Source: Mucilaginibacter tolerans (lineage in GTDB: Bacteria; Bacteroidota; Bacteroidia; Sphingobacteriales; Sphingobacteriaceae). From it: a stretch of 64,000 nt of DNA. The notes below the pieces were generated by a model that saw only the letters and a list, made by a program, of their open reading frames with translations, did not search any database and had not been told where the DNA came from. The stretch lies in contig NZ_JAUMKB010000017.1 of the NCBI RefSeq assembly GCF_030519375.1, forward strand, positions 1-64,000. The letters run 5' to 3'. The position numbers and the translations under genes were made by a program. Position 1 is the stretch's first letter; every line of letters begins with the position of its first letter. This document shows, piece by piece, positions 18,734 to 27,480 of the stretch.

Positions 18734-19948
18734 CTAATCCATAACTATTATCCTCCTTCCTGAAATTTTAAAATGAACCTTTCCGATCTTTTCAAGGTGG
18801 GCTAAGAGCTCGGAAATGCTTTTTGAGCGGTAGAACGTACCTCCGAATTGCTGGTCGTTATAATTACCACGGTATTCTACGTCAACGTTATACCAGCGCG
18901 ATACCTTGCGCATGATACTGGCAATATTATCATCATTGAAAATAAAGTAGCCGTTCTTCCAGGCCATTACATTATTAATATTAGCATCAGAAACAACAAT
19001 CGCATTCGATCCGCTCTGGACGACTGCCTGCTGCCCGGGTTTCAGTATGGAGAGTGAATTGTTATTGGTTACCTGTACTGCACCTTCCAACAAAGTGGTT
19101 GTAATAGCTTGATCATCATTATATGCTGATATATTAAAATGCGTTCCCAACACTTTTATCTCCGTGTGATTTACATCGACATAAAATGGCTTTTCCTTGT
19201 TTTTGGTAACCTCAAAATAAGCCTGGCCGGTGAGCTTGACCCGTCTCGAGTTGCCAGTGAAGGCAACCGGGTAGCTGATTGAAGAGGCTGCATCCAGCCA
19301 CACTTTCGTGCCGTCAGGTAATTCAAGTTGATATTCGCCACCTCGTGGTGTAGTCAGGGTATTGAATTCAATATTCGCGGTAAGAGCGGTTACACTACCC
19401 GAAGCCACGGTCTTGTAAATAATCCGGCCGCTTTGCGTTTTAAGTATTTCGCCGGCACCAGTAGTGGCAACTAAACCGTTGGCAGCGCTGTCTAATAGGA
19501 TAGTTTTACCACCCGAGATCGTCAAAATGGCTTTATCTCCACCAGGTTTGATAACTGCTGGCGGACTATTTTTTGTTACCTGGTTGGTTGTTCGGGTCTT
19601 TCGGTTACTAAAAACGATCAGCCCGGCGGTAAGGAAGATCAGGATCGCCGCAGCCATCTGCACCAGGCGCCGACGGTAAAATTTAACTATATGAGGGCGA
19701 TCCGAGCCGTTATGCTCAGAAGTTTGAGTAAAGCGCGGGTCCGCTTTAATACGATTCAGCACCGCCTGCGACTGGCTGTCTTTAAACTCAGGGCCGTCGT
19801 CCAAAGAGGAAAATTCGATATCAGTCAGCCCGTCAAGCTCCGCCGGATCAGCTGAATTGAGGTACTTTAGCAGCTCGATACAATCCTCACTACTGATCGA
19901 ATTGTTAAAATATTGAACTATCAGGCTTTTGAGCCGGTCACGTTGCAT
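18734..19948 (-). CDS. FecR-family anti-sigma factor
   Basis: 404 residues. The N-terminal ~85 residues are the cytoplasmic sigma-binding part (LIVQYFNNSISSEDCIELLKYL). One transmembrane helix follows at about 92-110 (MAAAILIFLTAGLIVF). The periplasmic FecR domain has TLTTPRGGEYQLELPDGTKVWLDAASSISYPVAF, VKLTGQAYFEVTKN and VLGTHFNISAY, and the C-terminal domain (RKVSRWYNVDVEYRG) is the usual partner of an STN domain. It lies between the ECF gene and the STN-type susC, so it should hold the sigma factor inactive until SusC signals substrate. Confidence 0.95.
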   Translation of the reverse strand: MQRDRLKSLIVQYFNNSISSEDCIELLKYLNSADPAELDGLTDIEFSSLDDGPEFKDSQSQAVLNRIKADPRFTQTSEHNGSDRPHIVKFYRRRLVQMAAAILIFLTAGLIVFSNRKTRTTNQVTKNSPPAVIKPGGDKAILTISGGKTILLDSAANGLVATTGAGEILKTQSGRIIYKTVASGSVTALTANIEFNTLTTPRGGEYQLELPDGTKVWLDAASSISYPVAFTGNSRRVKLTGQAYFEVTKNKEKPFYVDVNHTEIKVLGTHFNISAYNDDQAITTTLLEGAVQVTNNNSLSILKPGQQAVVQSGSNAIVVSDANINNVMAWKNGYFIFNDDNIASIMRKVSRWYNVDVEYRGNYNDQQFGGTFYRSKSISELLAHLEKIGKVHFKISGRRIIVMD

Positions 19949-20040
19949 ACGGTGTTGGTTTATAATTAGCCCCGAGAGGGTGGTTTGTACATAGGGAACA
20001 CCAGGCAGGAGGGGTAGGACTAGTTGAAATGAAAAAAAAA

Positions 20041-20622
20041 TTAAAAATAGATTAAGAAAATAACCAGGAACCAGAAATCAGCATATTTCAGGTGTTTTCT
20101 CAGGGTTTTTAAAGCCTCTACCATGTGGTTTTTTACGGTATTCTGAGATATATCCAATTGTTCAGCTATCTCTTTGTGCGACATGCCTTCAATTCGGCTC
20201 AGCCTGAATACTAGTTGTTGCTGGGGCGGTAGCTGGTTGATGAGTTTTTGGGTATAGTGTTCAAGATCATGGGCAATGATTTTTTCCTCCGTAGTATTTT
20301 GAAGATCACTGATCCGGTATAATAATTTTTCGAGCAAAATTGATGACTTGCCAATCTGTCTTAATGCGTTTAATGAAAGCCGTTTGGAAATAACATAAAG
20401 ATAAAGCCACAGATCTCCACAGGGGTCTAGTTTTTCCCGACTTAGCCAAAAATTGATGAAGGTTTCCTGAACGATTTCCTCACTCTGCTCGCTGTCCTTT
20501 AGAAAACGGAAAGCTAGCCTATATACTTTCTCACTGTATAATTCGTAAACCGCCGTGAACACCGATTGATCTCCGGCTATAAGCTGTCTAATCGCGTTTT
20601 CATCGATAAATTTCTTCTCCAC
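20041..20622 (-). CDS. ECF sigma-70 factor (Bacteroidetes type)
   Basis: 193 residues with region 2 (FTAVYELYSEKVYRLAFRFLKDSEQSEEIVQETFINFW) and region 4 (LPPQQQLVFRLSRIEGMSHKEIAEQLDISQNTVKNHMVEAL), plus a hydrophobic C-terminal tail (FWFLVIFLIYF) as in many Bacteroidetes ECF factors. The start is a GTG at 20622, immediately after an in-frame TAA stop, so no longer N-terminus is possible and no ATG alternative lies near. It is the first gene of the mannan PUL and should direct transcription of the downstream susCDE and hydrolase genes. Confidence 0.93.
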   Translation of the reverse strand: MEKKFIDENAIRQLIAGDQSVFTAVYELYSEKVYRLAFRFLKDSEQSEEIVQETFINFWLSREKLDPCGDLWLYLYVISKRLSLNALRQIGKSSILLEKLLYRISDLQNTTEEKIIAHDLEHYTQKLINQLPPQQQLVFRLSRIEGMSHKEIAEQLDISQNTVKNHMVEALKTLRKHLKYADFWFLVIFLIYF

Positions 20623-20820
20623 TTAGGCAAAAAGCAATAATTGATTGGGATAAATTTAACAAGAATTATTCTATAGCTGCAATGGTAGTTGATTCCGTTA
20701 TCATTTGACTGCATTAATAGGAATCCCTCCACACAAATGTTCCCAAACTGCTTGTCCGAAAGTTTGATGATTTTATTAGCGATTTTAACAATAGATGCTA
20801 GCTGGTTAAAGAATGCATGC

Positions 20821-21972
20821 TCAATTATCCTGAACACATCTGAACCCCAAATGCTCCATGCCGCTGTCTTCTGTACTTTTCATACGGCGAGCTACACGGT
20901 AGCCTGTACAATAACTTTCATTGCATAGAAAAGAACCTCCCCGGATCACACGCTTTTTTGCGAAAGGTTCATCTGGATCATAGCTTTTTGAGGGGCCTTT
21001 AGGATCTACCGCACCGCTAGCCACCGACTTATAATAACTACTGTTGTAATAATCAGCGCACCATTCCCATGCGTTTCCAGCCATGTCATATAAGCCGTAA
21101 CCGTTTGGCACGAATGAGCCTACCGGCGCCAGTCCATAAAATTTATCCTTCAAGGTATTCCGATCAGGGAAATGTCCCTGCCAGGTATTGGCTTTTACTT
21201 TGCCCTGATCTACCGGTTCATCGCCCCAGGGATAAAGCTTATTTTGTAGCCCCCCGCGCGCAGCCCATTCCCATTCGGCTTCAGTGGGCAGCCGCTTACC
21301 CGTCCACTTGCAATACGCTACTGCATCCAACCAGGATATATGTACGACTGGGTAATGCTCTTTCCCTTTTATCGAGCTTCCGGGTCCGTGCGGGTGCCGC
21401 CAGTCGGCACCTTTTTTCCACGTCCACCATTGGGTATAATCGTTCAGATCAACGGCTTGTTTGGGAGGGTCGAACACCAGTGATGCGGCCACCAATAAAC
21501 TATCAGCAGGTTTTGCAGTCGCCGGCGGCAACTGCTTTTTTAATTCATTCCAGTTGGGTTTACGCTCAGCTGTGGTGATGTAGCCGGTGGCTTTAACAAA
21601 CTGTGCAAACTCCGCATTGGTTACTTCTGTGGCATCCATCCAGAATCCGTGAACAGCAACTTGATGCTTAGGATATTCATCCTGATAAGCCTCCTTATTA
21701 TCGGCACCCATTTGAAAATTACCTGCCTTTATCCAAACCATTCCTTTATGATCTTTGACTGAGGTGATCTCTGATACATCGGGCCTTTCAGAAACAAGCG
21801 AGGCAAAGCGTTTTGGAATATGGGATTCACAGCAAAGCGGCGCTTTATGCGCAAAGGTTACCGGGGCGCTGACGCCGTCGGTAACCAACTGTTTTATCGG
21901 TGCTGCTTTCTGTTTGCAGGCAAAAGAAATTACACAGCAAAACAAGATAAATAGCGGGGAATTATATCTCAT
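20821..21972 (-). CDS. Lipoprotein formylglycine-generating enzyme (FGE/SUMF1)
   Basis: 383 residues from the ATG at 21972; an in-frame GTG one codon earlier is less likely. A lipobox cysteine at residue 19 (CVISFAC) predicts export and lipid anchoring. The FGE-sulfatase domain runs from GMVWIKAGNFQMGADN through HQVAVHGFWMDATEVTNAEF, HISWLDAVAYCKWTGKRLPTEAEWEWAARGG and YDMAGNAWEWC to RVIRGGSFLCNESYCTGYRVA. That last motif has both copper-binding active-site cysteines (Cys350 and Cys355) in the spacing of authentic FGE, so it is not merely a SUMF1-like binding protein. FGE oxidises the Cys of the sulfatase CxPxR motif to formylglycine. The matching sulfatase is two genes upstream in the same operon. 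Confidence 0.92.
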   Translation of the reverse strand: MRYNSPLFILFCCVISFACKQKAAPIKQLVTDGVSAPVTFAHKAPLCCESHIPKRFASLVSERPDVSEITSVKDHKGMVWIKAGNFQMGADNKEAYQDEYPKHQVAVHGFWMDATEVTNAEFAQFVKATGYITTAERKPNWNELKKQLPPATAKPADSLLVAASLVFDPPKQAVDLNDYTQWWTWKKGADWRHPHGPGSSIKGKEHYPVVHISWLDAVAYCKWTGKRLPTEAEWEWAARGGLQNKLYPWGDEPVDQGKVKANTWQGHFPDRNTLKDKFYGLAPVGSFVPNGYGLYDMAGNAWEWCADYYNSSYYKSVASGAVDPKGPSKSYDPDEPFAKKRVIRGGSFLCNESYCTGYRVARRMKSTEDSGMEHLGFRCVQDN

Positions 21973-21985
21973 CACTTTAATCGAA

Positions 21986-22705
21986 TTACTTCAAATTGGC
22001 CGAAAAAGCCTGCCCTGTTTTTACAGCCTTCGCTATCTCAACTTTCGGAAATATACCTTCCTTTTGCCAAATGAGGGCGCCATCTTTATACAGAGCAATG
22101 TTCGGTATCGCATGGATCTTAAGTTGATGTGCCAGTTTAGTATGGTCAAAAACTTCGATCCTGACAATTTTAACACCAGTTTCTGCTGCTGCCGAGTCCG
22201 CTACCGGCGCCATTTTAATACACCCGGGACAGTATTTAGAGCCGAACTCAACAATGATCAATTTCTCTTTAGCGATCAAGTCATGAAAGGTTGTCAAATC
22301 CAACTCCTTTTTTGCCGATTTTTCGACTGGTTTGCCCGAACCTACCCAATTGGCTATGCCCCCGGGCAGTTCATATACTTCGTTAAATCCAAGGGCTTTG
22401 AGCCGTTTGGCCAATATCGCGCTTCGCGCATTGCCTATAGCATATACAAAAACTGGTTTTTGCTTATCGAGTGTGTTTATTTGCTCCGCCGACTTTGCAG
22501 AATCCTGGTTTAAAACGATCGCGCCCTTAAGGTGAATTTGCTCGAACTCAGCGGCAGATCTCGCATCGATTATTTGAGGCTGTTTTGATTGATTTATCCT
22601 CTCTTCGATTGCGTCGATAGATAGTTTAGCACTATTTTGCTGACCAATTGCCTGTATGGAAGTAGTGATAAGACCGATAACAATAATTATATTAAGCTTT
22701 TTCAT
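21986..22705 (-). CDS. Secreted rhodanese-thioredoxin fusion protein
   Basis: 239 residues from the ATG at 22705, chosen because it starts the signal peptide (MKKLNIIIVIGLITTSIQAIGQ); an ATG seven codons earlier is in frame. Residues about 25-125 are a rhodanese-like domain (IIDARSAAEFEQIHLKGAI, then YELPGGIANWVGSGKP). Its active-loop cysteine is replaced by Ala (VYAIGNARS), so sulfurtransferase activity is unlikely. Residues about 130-239 are a thioredoxin fold with a CPGC redox site (FGSKYCPGCIKMAPV) and the cis-proline region AIPNIALYK. It lies between sulfatase and FGE genes, 13 bases before the latter, which suggests it supplies thiol reduction in the periplasm. Confidence 0.85.
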   Translation of the reverse strand: MKKLNIIIVIGLITTSIQAIGQQNSAKLSIDAIEERINQSKQPQIIDARSAAEFEQIHLKGAIVLNQDSAKSAEQINTLDKQKPVFVYAIGNARSAILAKRLKALGFNEVYELPGGIANWVGSGKPVEKSAKKELDLTTFHDLIAKEKLIIVEFGSKYCPGCIKMAPVADSAAAETGVKIVRIEVFDHTKLAHQLKIHAIPNIALYKDGALIWQKEGIFPKVEIAKAVKTGQAFSANLK

Positions 22706-22734
22706 AATTTCAATTTTTTGTGACATCGATTTCG

Positions 22735-24615
22735 CTAGTTACTTGATTGCGGAGGCTCTGCAGGGCTTTTTCGGTGCAGCCGCCCTTTAAGCACATCTTC
22801 CCAATCGATAAAAGGGTAGATATGGTTTTTCTTTGCCTGCTCGTCGTATAGTGCCTTCAACTCGTTCAGCTTTTCCGGGTATTTGCTGGCAAGGTTGACT
22901 CTTTCCGTATAATCTGTGTTCAGATTATATAATTCCCAAACGTCTTTATCGAAATTATTAACAGTCGAATCAGGCTTCCATTGACTGCCTGGACTAGTCA
23001 GGTCAGTGAAATCAGGATGATGATAAACTTCTGCCTTCCATCCATCTTTATAAATTGAACGCGAACCGAAAATGTAGTAGTACTGAACGCGGTGCTTAGA
23101 AGCAGCCAGTGCATCATTTAATGAATATGCCAATGAGGTGCCCTGCAAGGTATCCTGTTTGATACCCCGGATATACTCAGGGACATTCAGACCGATCAAC
23201 TCCAGCGTGGTTGGCAAAACATCGATTACGTGACCATATTGCGTGCGGATAGCCCCAGGGTCTTTGATCGTCTTCGGGGCAAAAACAATCAGCGGGTTAC
23301 GCGTTCCGCCTTCAGCATTGGCGTCCTGTTTCCAGTATTTAAATGGGGTATTGGCTGCCTGCGCCCAACCCAATGGGTAATTGGTTTGCGTGCCTTCGGG
23401 CGTACCGATCTCGCCGATCTTGGCAAGGTTATATTGAATATTCTCCTGCTCGCTATGCTGTTTAAGCAGAATTTGCCTGTCAATATCACCGTTTAACGAA
23501 CCTTCTTTACTTGCACCGTTATCACCAATGATGACAAAGATGAGCGTATTATCTAACTGCTTGCTGGTTTTCAAATGTTGGATCAGGCGACCAACTTCAT
23601 GGTCAGCATAGGTAAGGTAACCTGCATATACTTCCATAAAGCGGGCATACAAACGTTTCTCATCAGCCGATAAGGTATTCCATGCTTTTATATTGGGGTT
23701 ACGTTCAGGCAACACAGCAGTAGCGGGAATAATGCCCTGTTTTTTCTGGTTATCAAAAACCCGCTGCCGGTATACATCCCAGCCTTCATCAAACTTGCCT
23801 TTATACAGGTCGCTCCATTCGTGGCTTACCTGGTGCGGTGCATGAGTGGCGCCGGGCGCATAGTACAGGAAAAATGGCTTATCGGGTGCGGCCTTTTGCT
23901 GCCTGGTCAGGTAAAAAATCGCCTTATCGGTGATCTGATCATTCAGGTTGCGGCCATCGGGTTTAACATGCGCATTGTCTTCAACCAGATCAGGTTGATA
24001 CTGATCGGTTTGCGAACCCAGGAAGCCGAAGAAATGATCGAATCCTTTTCCCGATGGCCAGCGGTCAAACGGACCGGCATCGGTAGCATCTTCATCAGGG
24101 GTTACACCGTATTTGCCTACAGCAAAAGTGTTATAGCCGTTTTCCCTGAGTATTTCGGCAACAGTCCCTTTATCAGAGGGAATACGACCATCCCATCCCG
24201 GAAATCCGGCTGATAATTGTGTGTGCGAAAAACCGCCTTCATGTACATAATGATGATTACGCCCTGTTAACAAAGCAGCGCGCGTAGGCGCGCAAATACC
24301 GGCAGTATGAAAGTTGGTATAACGCAAACCTAAATGCGCCAGCGTGTCAAAATTGGGCGTAGCGATCAATCCGCCAAATGTGGATGATGCACCGAAGCCA
24401 ACGTCGTCTAATATCATCCAAACTACATTGGGGGCACCCTTGGGCGCTTTTGGATTAGTCACCCATGACTCTTTCGATTCGGCAAATGTTTTCCCCTCAA
24501 CACCCTTGAATGGCTGTTGCTGCTGCGTATAATTTTGCCCGTGGGCTATATTTGTAAAAAGCGCTCCCGCCAATAAAGCTAATGACAGAGCCTTAATTTG
24601 ATTTGTGTGCTTCAT
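22735..24615 (-). CDS. Exported Cys-type arylsulfatase
   Basis: 626 residues with a cleavable signal peptide (LSLALLAGALFTNIAHGQ). The sulfatase fold is shown by NVVWMILDDVGFGASSTFGG with metal-binding Asp70-Asp71, the CAPTR signature at 108-112 in AGICAPTRAALLTGRN whose Cys108 must become formylglycine, KYGVTPDEDATDAGPFDRWP, FFLYYAPGATHAPH and IGDNGASKEGSLNG. The overall pattern resembles AtsA-type alkyl/aryl sulfatases rather than the polysaccharide sulfatases I know best. The operon also encodes its maturation enzyme and a SusCD pair. Substrate unknown: a sulfate ester taken up by the transporter is the simplest view. Confidence 0.93.
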   Translation of the reverse strand: MKHTNQIKALSLALLAGALFTNIAHGQNYTQQQQPFKGVEGKTFAESKESWVTNPKAPKGAPNVVWMILDDVGFGASSTFGGLIATPNFDTLAHLGLRYTNFHTAGICAPTRAALLTGRNHHYVHEGGFSHTQLSAGFPGWDGRIPSDKGTVAEILRENGYNTFAVGKYGVTPDEDATDAGPFDRWPSGKGFDHFFGFLGSQTDQYQPDLVEDNAHVKPDGRNLNDQITDKAIFYLTRQQKAAPDKPFFLYYAPGATHAPHQVSHEWSDLYKGKFDEGWDVYRQRVFDNQKKQGIIPATAVLPERNPNIKAWNTLSADEKRLYARFMEVYAGYLTYADHEVGRLIQHLKTSKQLDNTLIFVIIGDNGASKEGSLNGDIDRQILLKQHSEQENIQYNLAKIGEIGTPEGTQTNYPLGWAQAANTPFKYWKQDANAEGGTRNPLIVFAPKTIKDPGAIRTQYGHVIDVLPTTLELIGLNVPEYIRGIKQDTLQGTSLAYSLNDALAASKHRVQYYYIFGSRSIYKDGWKAEVYHHPDFTDLTSPGSQWKPDSTVNNFDKDVWELYNLNTDYTERVNLASKYPEKLNELKALYDEQAKKNHIYPFIDWEDVLKGRLHRKSPAEPPQSSN

Positions 24616-24618
24616 CTT

Positions 24619-25590
24619 TTAATTATTGGAAAATGCGGGGGACGTGGTCAATTGTGGTGTTACAGTTTCTTCCTTCTGGTTATTTGCTCCCCTTCGTGCC
24701 AGTGCTTCGTAGTCATCTTCTATTCTTACCACAGGGCCGTTCGGTGCCAGTTCACTGCCTTCGACTTTTGATTTGAATATCGGCCAAAGCAGTTGTGCGG
24801 TCCACTGATCGCCTTCATAGTGGGAAATACCGTATGCTGCCGGATACTGTCTTGATATATGAGCCGTGCCGAAGATGATATCCCACAGGAAGAACATATT
24901 ACCAAAATTGCCCTTGTAATATCCTACGCCATCATCTGTTGTAGCAGCATGGTGCGCATGATGGGTAGCCGGTGTTGAAATCAACCGTTCAAGTACCCAG
25001 GCCAGCGGATGAAGTATTTTGTACTTATACAGAGGTTTATCCCATGGTATACTTGAATGAGCCAGGGTGGTGATGGTAGATTTGATGGCCCTTACGGCAA
25101 TTGCAGGGATACCCAAACCCAGGTATACCAATGCTGCTGTTAGGTATATCTGCGAGAAGAAGATAGTATAAATCACATTCTGCCTGCTGGCCATTGCCAT
25201 GCCCATATAGGATGCCGAATGGTGCGTGCGGTGAAAGCGCCACAACCACGGCACCTGGTGATGCAGGCGGTGATACCAATATTGGGTCAGGTCATCAGCT
25301 ACTGCGATGATGATGAATCCCCATAAGAAGGGCACCCAGCTAAAAATGTCTTTAGCTGCCGGCAAAATAAAAGGCAGAAAATGCAAGCTGTAATAAGCAA
25401 CAGCCGGCTGCACAACCAGCTTTGGCAGAATAAAGCAGCTAATATCTACCCAACGTTCGTTTTTTGGCCATTTACCCTTGTAAAGACCGAATGTTACTTC
25501 AAGTATGCCTATAAAAAAGACCAGGAACGGGAAACCGATACCATTCAGATTATCGATGATCCGCTTGATGAAATCAATCGTTGCTTCCAT
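24619..25590 (-). CDS. Fatty acid hydroxylase / sterol desaturase family membrane enzyme
   Basis: 323 residues, with several hydrophobic segments before and between the histidine boxes. The three di-iron clusters of the superfamily are complete: HRLHH at 107-111, HRTHH at 120-124 and HHAHH at 210-214. Members oxidise or desaturate lipid-like substrates with O2. The gene is three bases before the sulfatase start and overlaps the preceding small gene by 17 bases, so it is firmly in the operon. The C-terminal tail after the last box is polar. Possible jobs are hydroxylating the desulfated aglycone or modifying a membrane lipid; sequence cannot decide. Confidence 0.88.
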   Translation of the reverse strand: MEATIDFIKRIIDNLNGIGFPFLVFFIGILEVTFGLYKGKWPKNERWVDISCFILPKLVVQPAVAYYSLHFLPFILPAAKDIFSWVPFLWGFIIIAVADDLTQYWYHRLHHQVPWLWRFHRTHHSASYMGMAMASRQNVIYTIFFSQIYLTAALVYLGLGIPAIAVRAIKSTITTLAHSSIPWDKPLYKYKILHPLAWVLERLISTPATHHAHHAATTDDGVGYYKGNFGNMFFLWDIIFGTAHISRQYPAAYGISHYEGDQWTAQLLWPIFKSKVEGSELAPNGPVVRIEDDYEALARRGANNQKEETVTPQLTTSPAFSNN

Positions 25591-25774
25591 TATTTTGCGA
25601 GTTTTTAGAGGTTATTGTTTTAGTGTTTTCTATGTGTTGTATTTTCTTTTCCCACGGCCGTTGCCCGGTGATCAGAAACGTAATGAACATTGCTGCGATG
25701 GGCAGGATATAAATAAACAGGCTCACGATCACATTCCTGGTGATCTGATCCTTAGTTGTTTTTTCCATTTTCAT
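25574..25774 (-). CDS. Small single-span membrane protein
   Basis: 66 residues from the ATG at 25774 (MKMEKTTKDQ); the third codon is also ATG. One transmembrane helix is predicted by eye (VIVSLFIYILPIAAMFITFLI), followed by a polar tail rich in Lys, Thr, Ser and Asn. It overlaps the preceding 63-residue gene by 23 bases and the hydroxylase gene by 17, which argues for real coding and coupled translation. No family recognised. It may be an accessory subunit of the di-iron membrane enzyme. Confidence 0.6.
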   Translation of the reverse strand: MKMEKTTKDQITRNVIVSLFIYILPIAAMFITFLITGQRPWEKKIQHIENTKTITSKNSQNNGSND

Positions 25775-25943
25775 GATTTTCTGGTTTTGATGTGGTTTGT
25801 ACTGAAGCCTTTTTTGCGTCATGCGCACTAAGCGCATGCTGGGTGAACCATAGCCCGCCGGCAATAATTACGAAGGGAACAACGGTGACAATAATGCCAA
25901 CCAGTATTTTTTTCCCGATAAGTGATACATCTGACAGTGTCAT
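25752..25943 (-). CDS. Small single-span membrane protein
   Basis: 63 residues with one hydrophobic helix (ILVGIIVTVVPFVIIAGGLWF) and a polar, basic tail (HDAKKASVQTTSKPENHENG). It starts 32 bases after susD and overlaps the next small gene, so it sits within the operon. No family recognised. Its shape, a short N-terminus, one helix and a charged tail, mirrors the next gene; the two could form a small membrane pair. Confidence 0.6.
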   Translation of the reverse strand: MTLSDVSLIGKKILVGIIVTVVPFVIIAGGLWFTQHALSAHDAKKASVQTTSKPENHENGKNN

Positions 25944-25975
25944 AATTATTTTATTTTAATGGTTAAAATTTGAAA

Positions 25976-27460
25976 TCAATACCCCGGATTCTGGGTCAGT
26001 TTTGGATTCAACTGAGTTTCAACCAGAGGTATTGGGAACAAGGTGTTTTTTGAACTTGCTGCTGATTTAGCCGGAATCGTGTGCAAAGCGTCTACTAATA
26101 CAGTTCCGCCCTGACGTACCAAATCGAACCAACGGTGACCTTCCTGGATAAACTCCTTTCTTCGTTCGAGGAAGAGCGAATCCCTGAAATCAGATTGGCT
26201 CAGGCCAGCAGTCAGGGTGGGTACATTAGCACGGGTTCTTACCTGGTTAATGGCAGCGTAGGCATCTGTCGTAGGACCGCCATTTAATTCGTTTTGTGCC
26301 TCGGCATACATCAGCAGCACATCCGCATAGCGTAATACCGGGTAGTTAATGCCGCTCTGTGCCTGTGTGGTAAGAGGGGTCAGGCTATAGTCGACAAACT
26401 TATTGAAGTATGGTACATAGGGATTGTTAAAAACCACCGTTTGCCCGGTTGCCGCATTATAAACAGAACTATAGAAAGTAACCGCGCGGCGTGTATCTGT
26501 GGCACTAAACAATTTATAAAGGCTGCTATCGGCAGGTACATCTATCGGCCAGGTTTGTGTATTGAACGATGTGAAACTCAGACTCAGATATTGCTCACTA
26601 TTCACTGCGCCAAGGTTGGTTTCAAACTGCACCGAAAAAATATGCTCCTTGCCATTCTTGGTGGCTTTTTGAAATGCATCATAATAATTCGGGAACAGCG
26701 AGTAACCATAACCACCATTTATGACTATGTTAAGCTGCGCCAAAGCATCGGCCCAATCCTGTTTTGTAAGATATACCTTTGCCAGCAAAGCGTGTGCAGC
26801 TCCCCCGGTCGCCCGTCCCACATCCGTACCAGAATATGATTTGGGCAGACGGGTCGCATCCTTCAGGTCACTGACAATTTGTGAATAAATAGAATCGACC
26901 GATGTGCGACCGGCCAATAAGGCAGTTGGGTTGATCGTAGTTGGATTATGCAGTATGAGCGGTACAGCGCCGTACAGCCGCACAAGATTGAAATACAACA
27001 AGCCGCGGATGAATTTCGATTCACGTATCAACCTCGCTCGCAATGTGGTATCCATCTGGATAGCCGGTAAATTATCGATAGCAATATTGGCCCGGTTGAT
27101 ACCATAGTACAACTGCTGCCATACCTTTTGCACGCGGCTGTTGGATGATATGTAAGTGACGGTTCCTAAAGCCCGCACATCCGGGTTGGTGTTGCTTGGA
27201 CTATAAACCTGGTTATCGCTGGCATTTTCTACTAATAGATTCAGTTGACGACCATACAGGGGAAAGTCACCCGCCGGATCGCTATTTAAGGTGCTGTATA
27301 CAGCGTTTACAGCCGAATTTGCGTCGGAAGCAGTTTTGTAAAACTGCGAGGATACAATCACTGAGCTTGGATTCTCATCCAGCTTTTTGCACGAGTATAT
27401 TCCTGCCACGGAAATAACTGTGATAAAAACTATCAATTTTATATTGGATATCTTTTTCAT
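25976..27460 (-). CDS. RagB/SusD lipoprotein (sulfate-ester locus)
   Basis: 494 residues with a lipobox cysteine at 24 (AGIYSC). SusD signatures: ESKFIRGLLYFNLVRLYGAVPLI, GGAAHALLAKVYLTKQDW, RYADVLLMYAEAQNELNG, ERRKEFIQEGHRWFDLVRQG and the C-terminal PIPLVETQLNPKLTQNPGY. It follows susC by 20 bases. Because no glycoside hydrolase lies in this operon, the ligand is likely a sulfated compound acted on by the downstream sulfatase. This is inference from context. Confidence 0.94.
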   Translation of the reverse strand: MKKISNIKLIVFITVISVAGIYSCKKLDENPSSVIVSSQFYKTASDANSAVNAVYSTLNSDPAGDFPLYGRQLNLLVENASDNQVYSPSNTNPDVRALGTVTYISSNSRVQKVWQQLYYGINRANIAIDNLPAIQMDTTLRARLIRESKFIRGLLYFNLVRLYGAVPLILHNPTTINPTALLAGRTSVDSIYSQIVSDLKDATRLPKSYSGTDVGRATGGAAHALLAKVYLTKQDWADALAQLNIVINGGYGYSLFPNYYDAFQKATKNGKEHIFSVQFETNLGAVNSEQYLSLSFTSFNTQTWPIDVPADSSLYKLFSATDTRRAVTFYSSVYNAATGQTVVFNNPYVPYFNKFVDYSLTPLTTQAQSGINYPVLRYADVLLMYAEAQNELNGGPTTDAYAAINQVRTRANVPTLTAGLSQSDFRDSLFLERRKEFIQEGHRWFDLVRQGGTVLVDALHTIPAKSAASSKNTLFPIPLVETQLNPKLTQNPGY

Positions 27461-27480
27461 CTTTTCGTATTCAATTTGGG

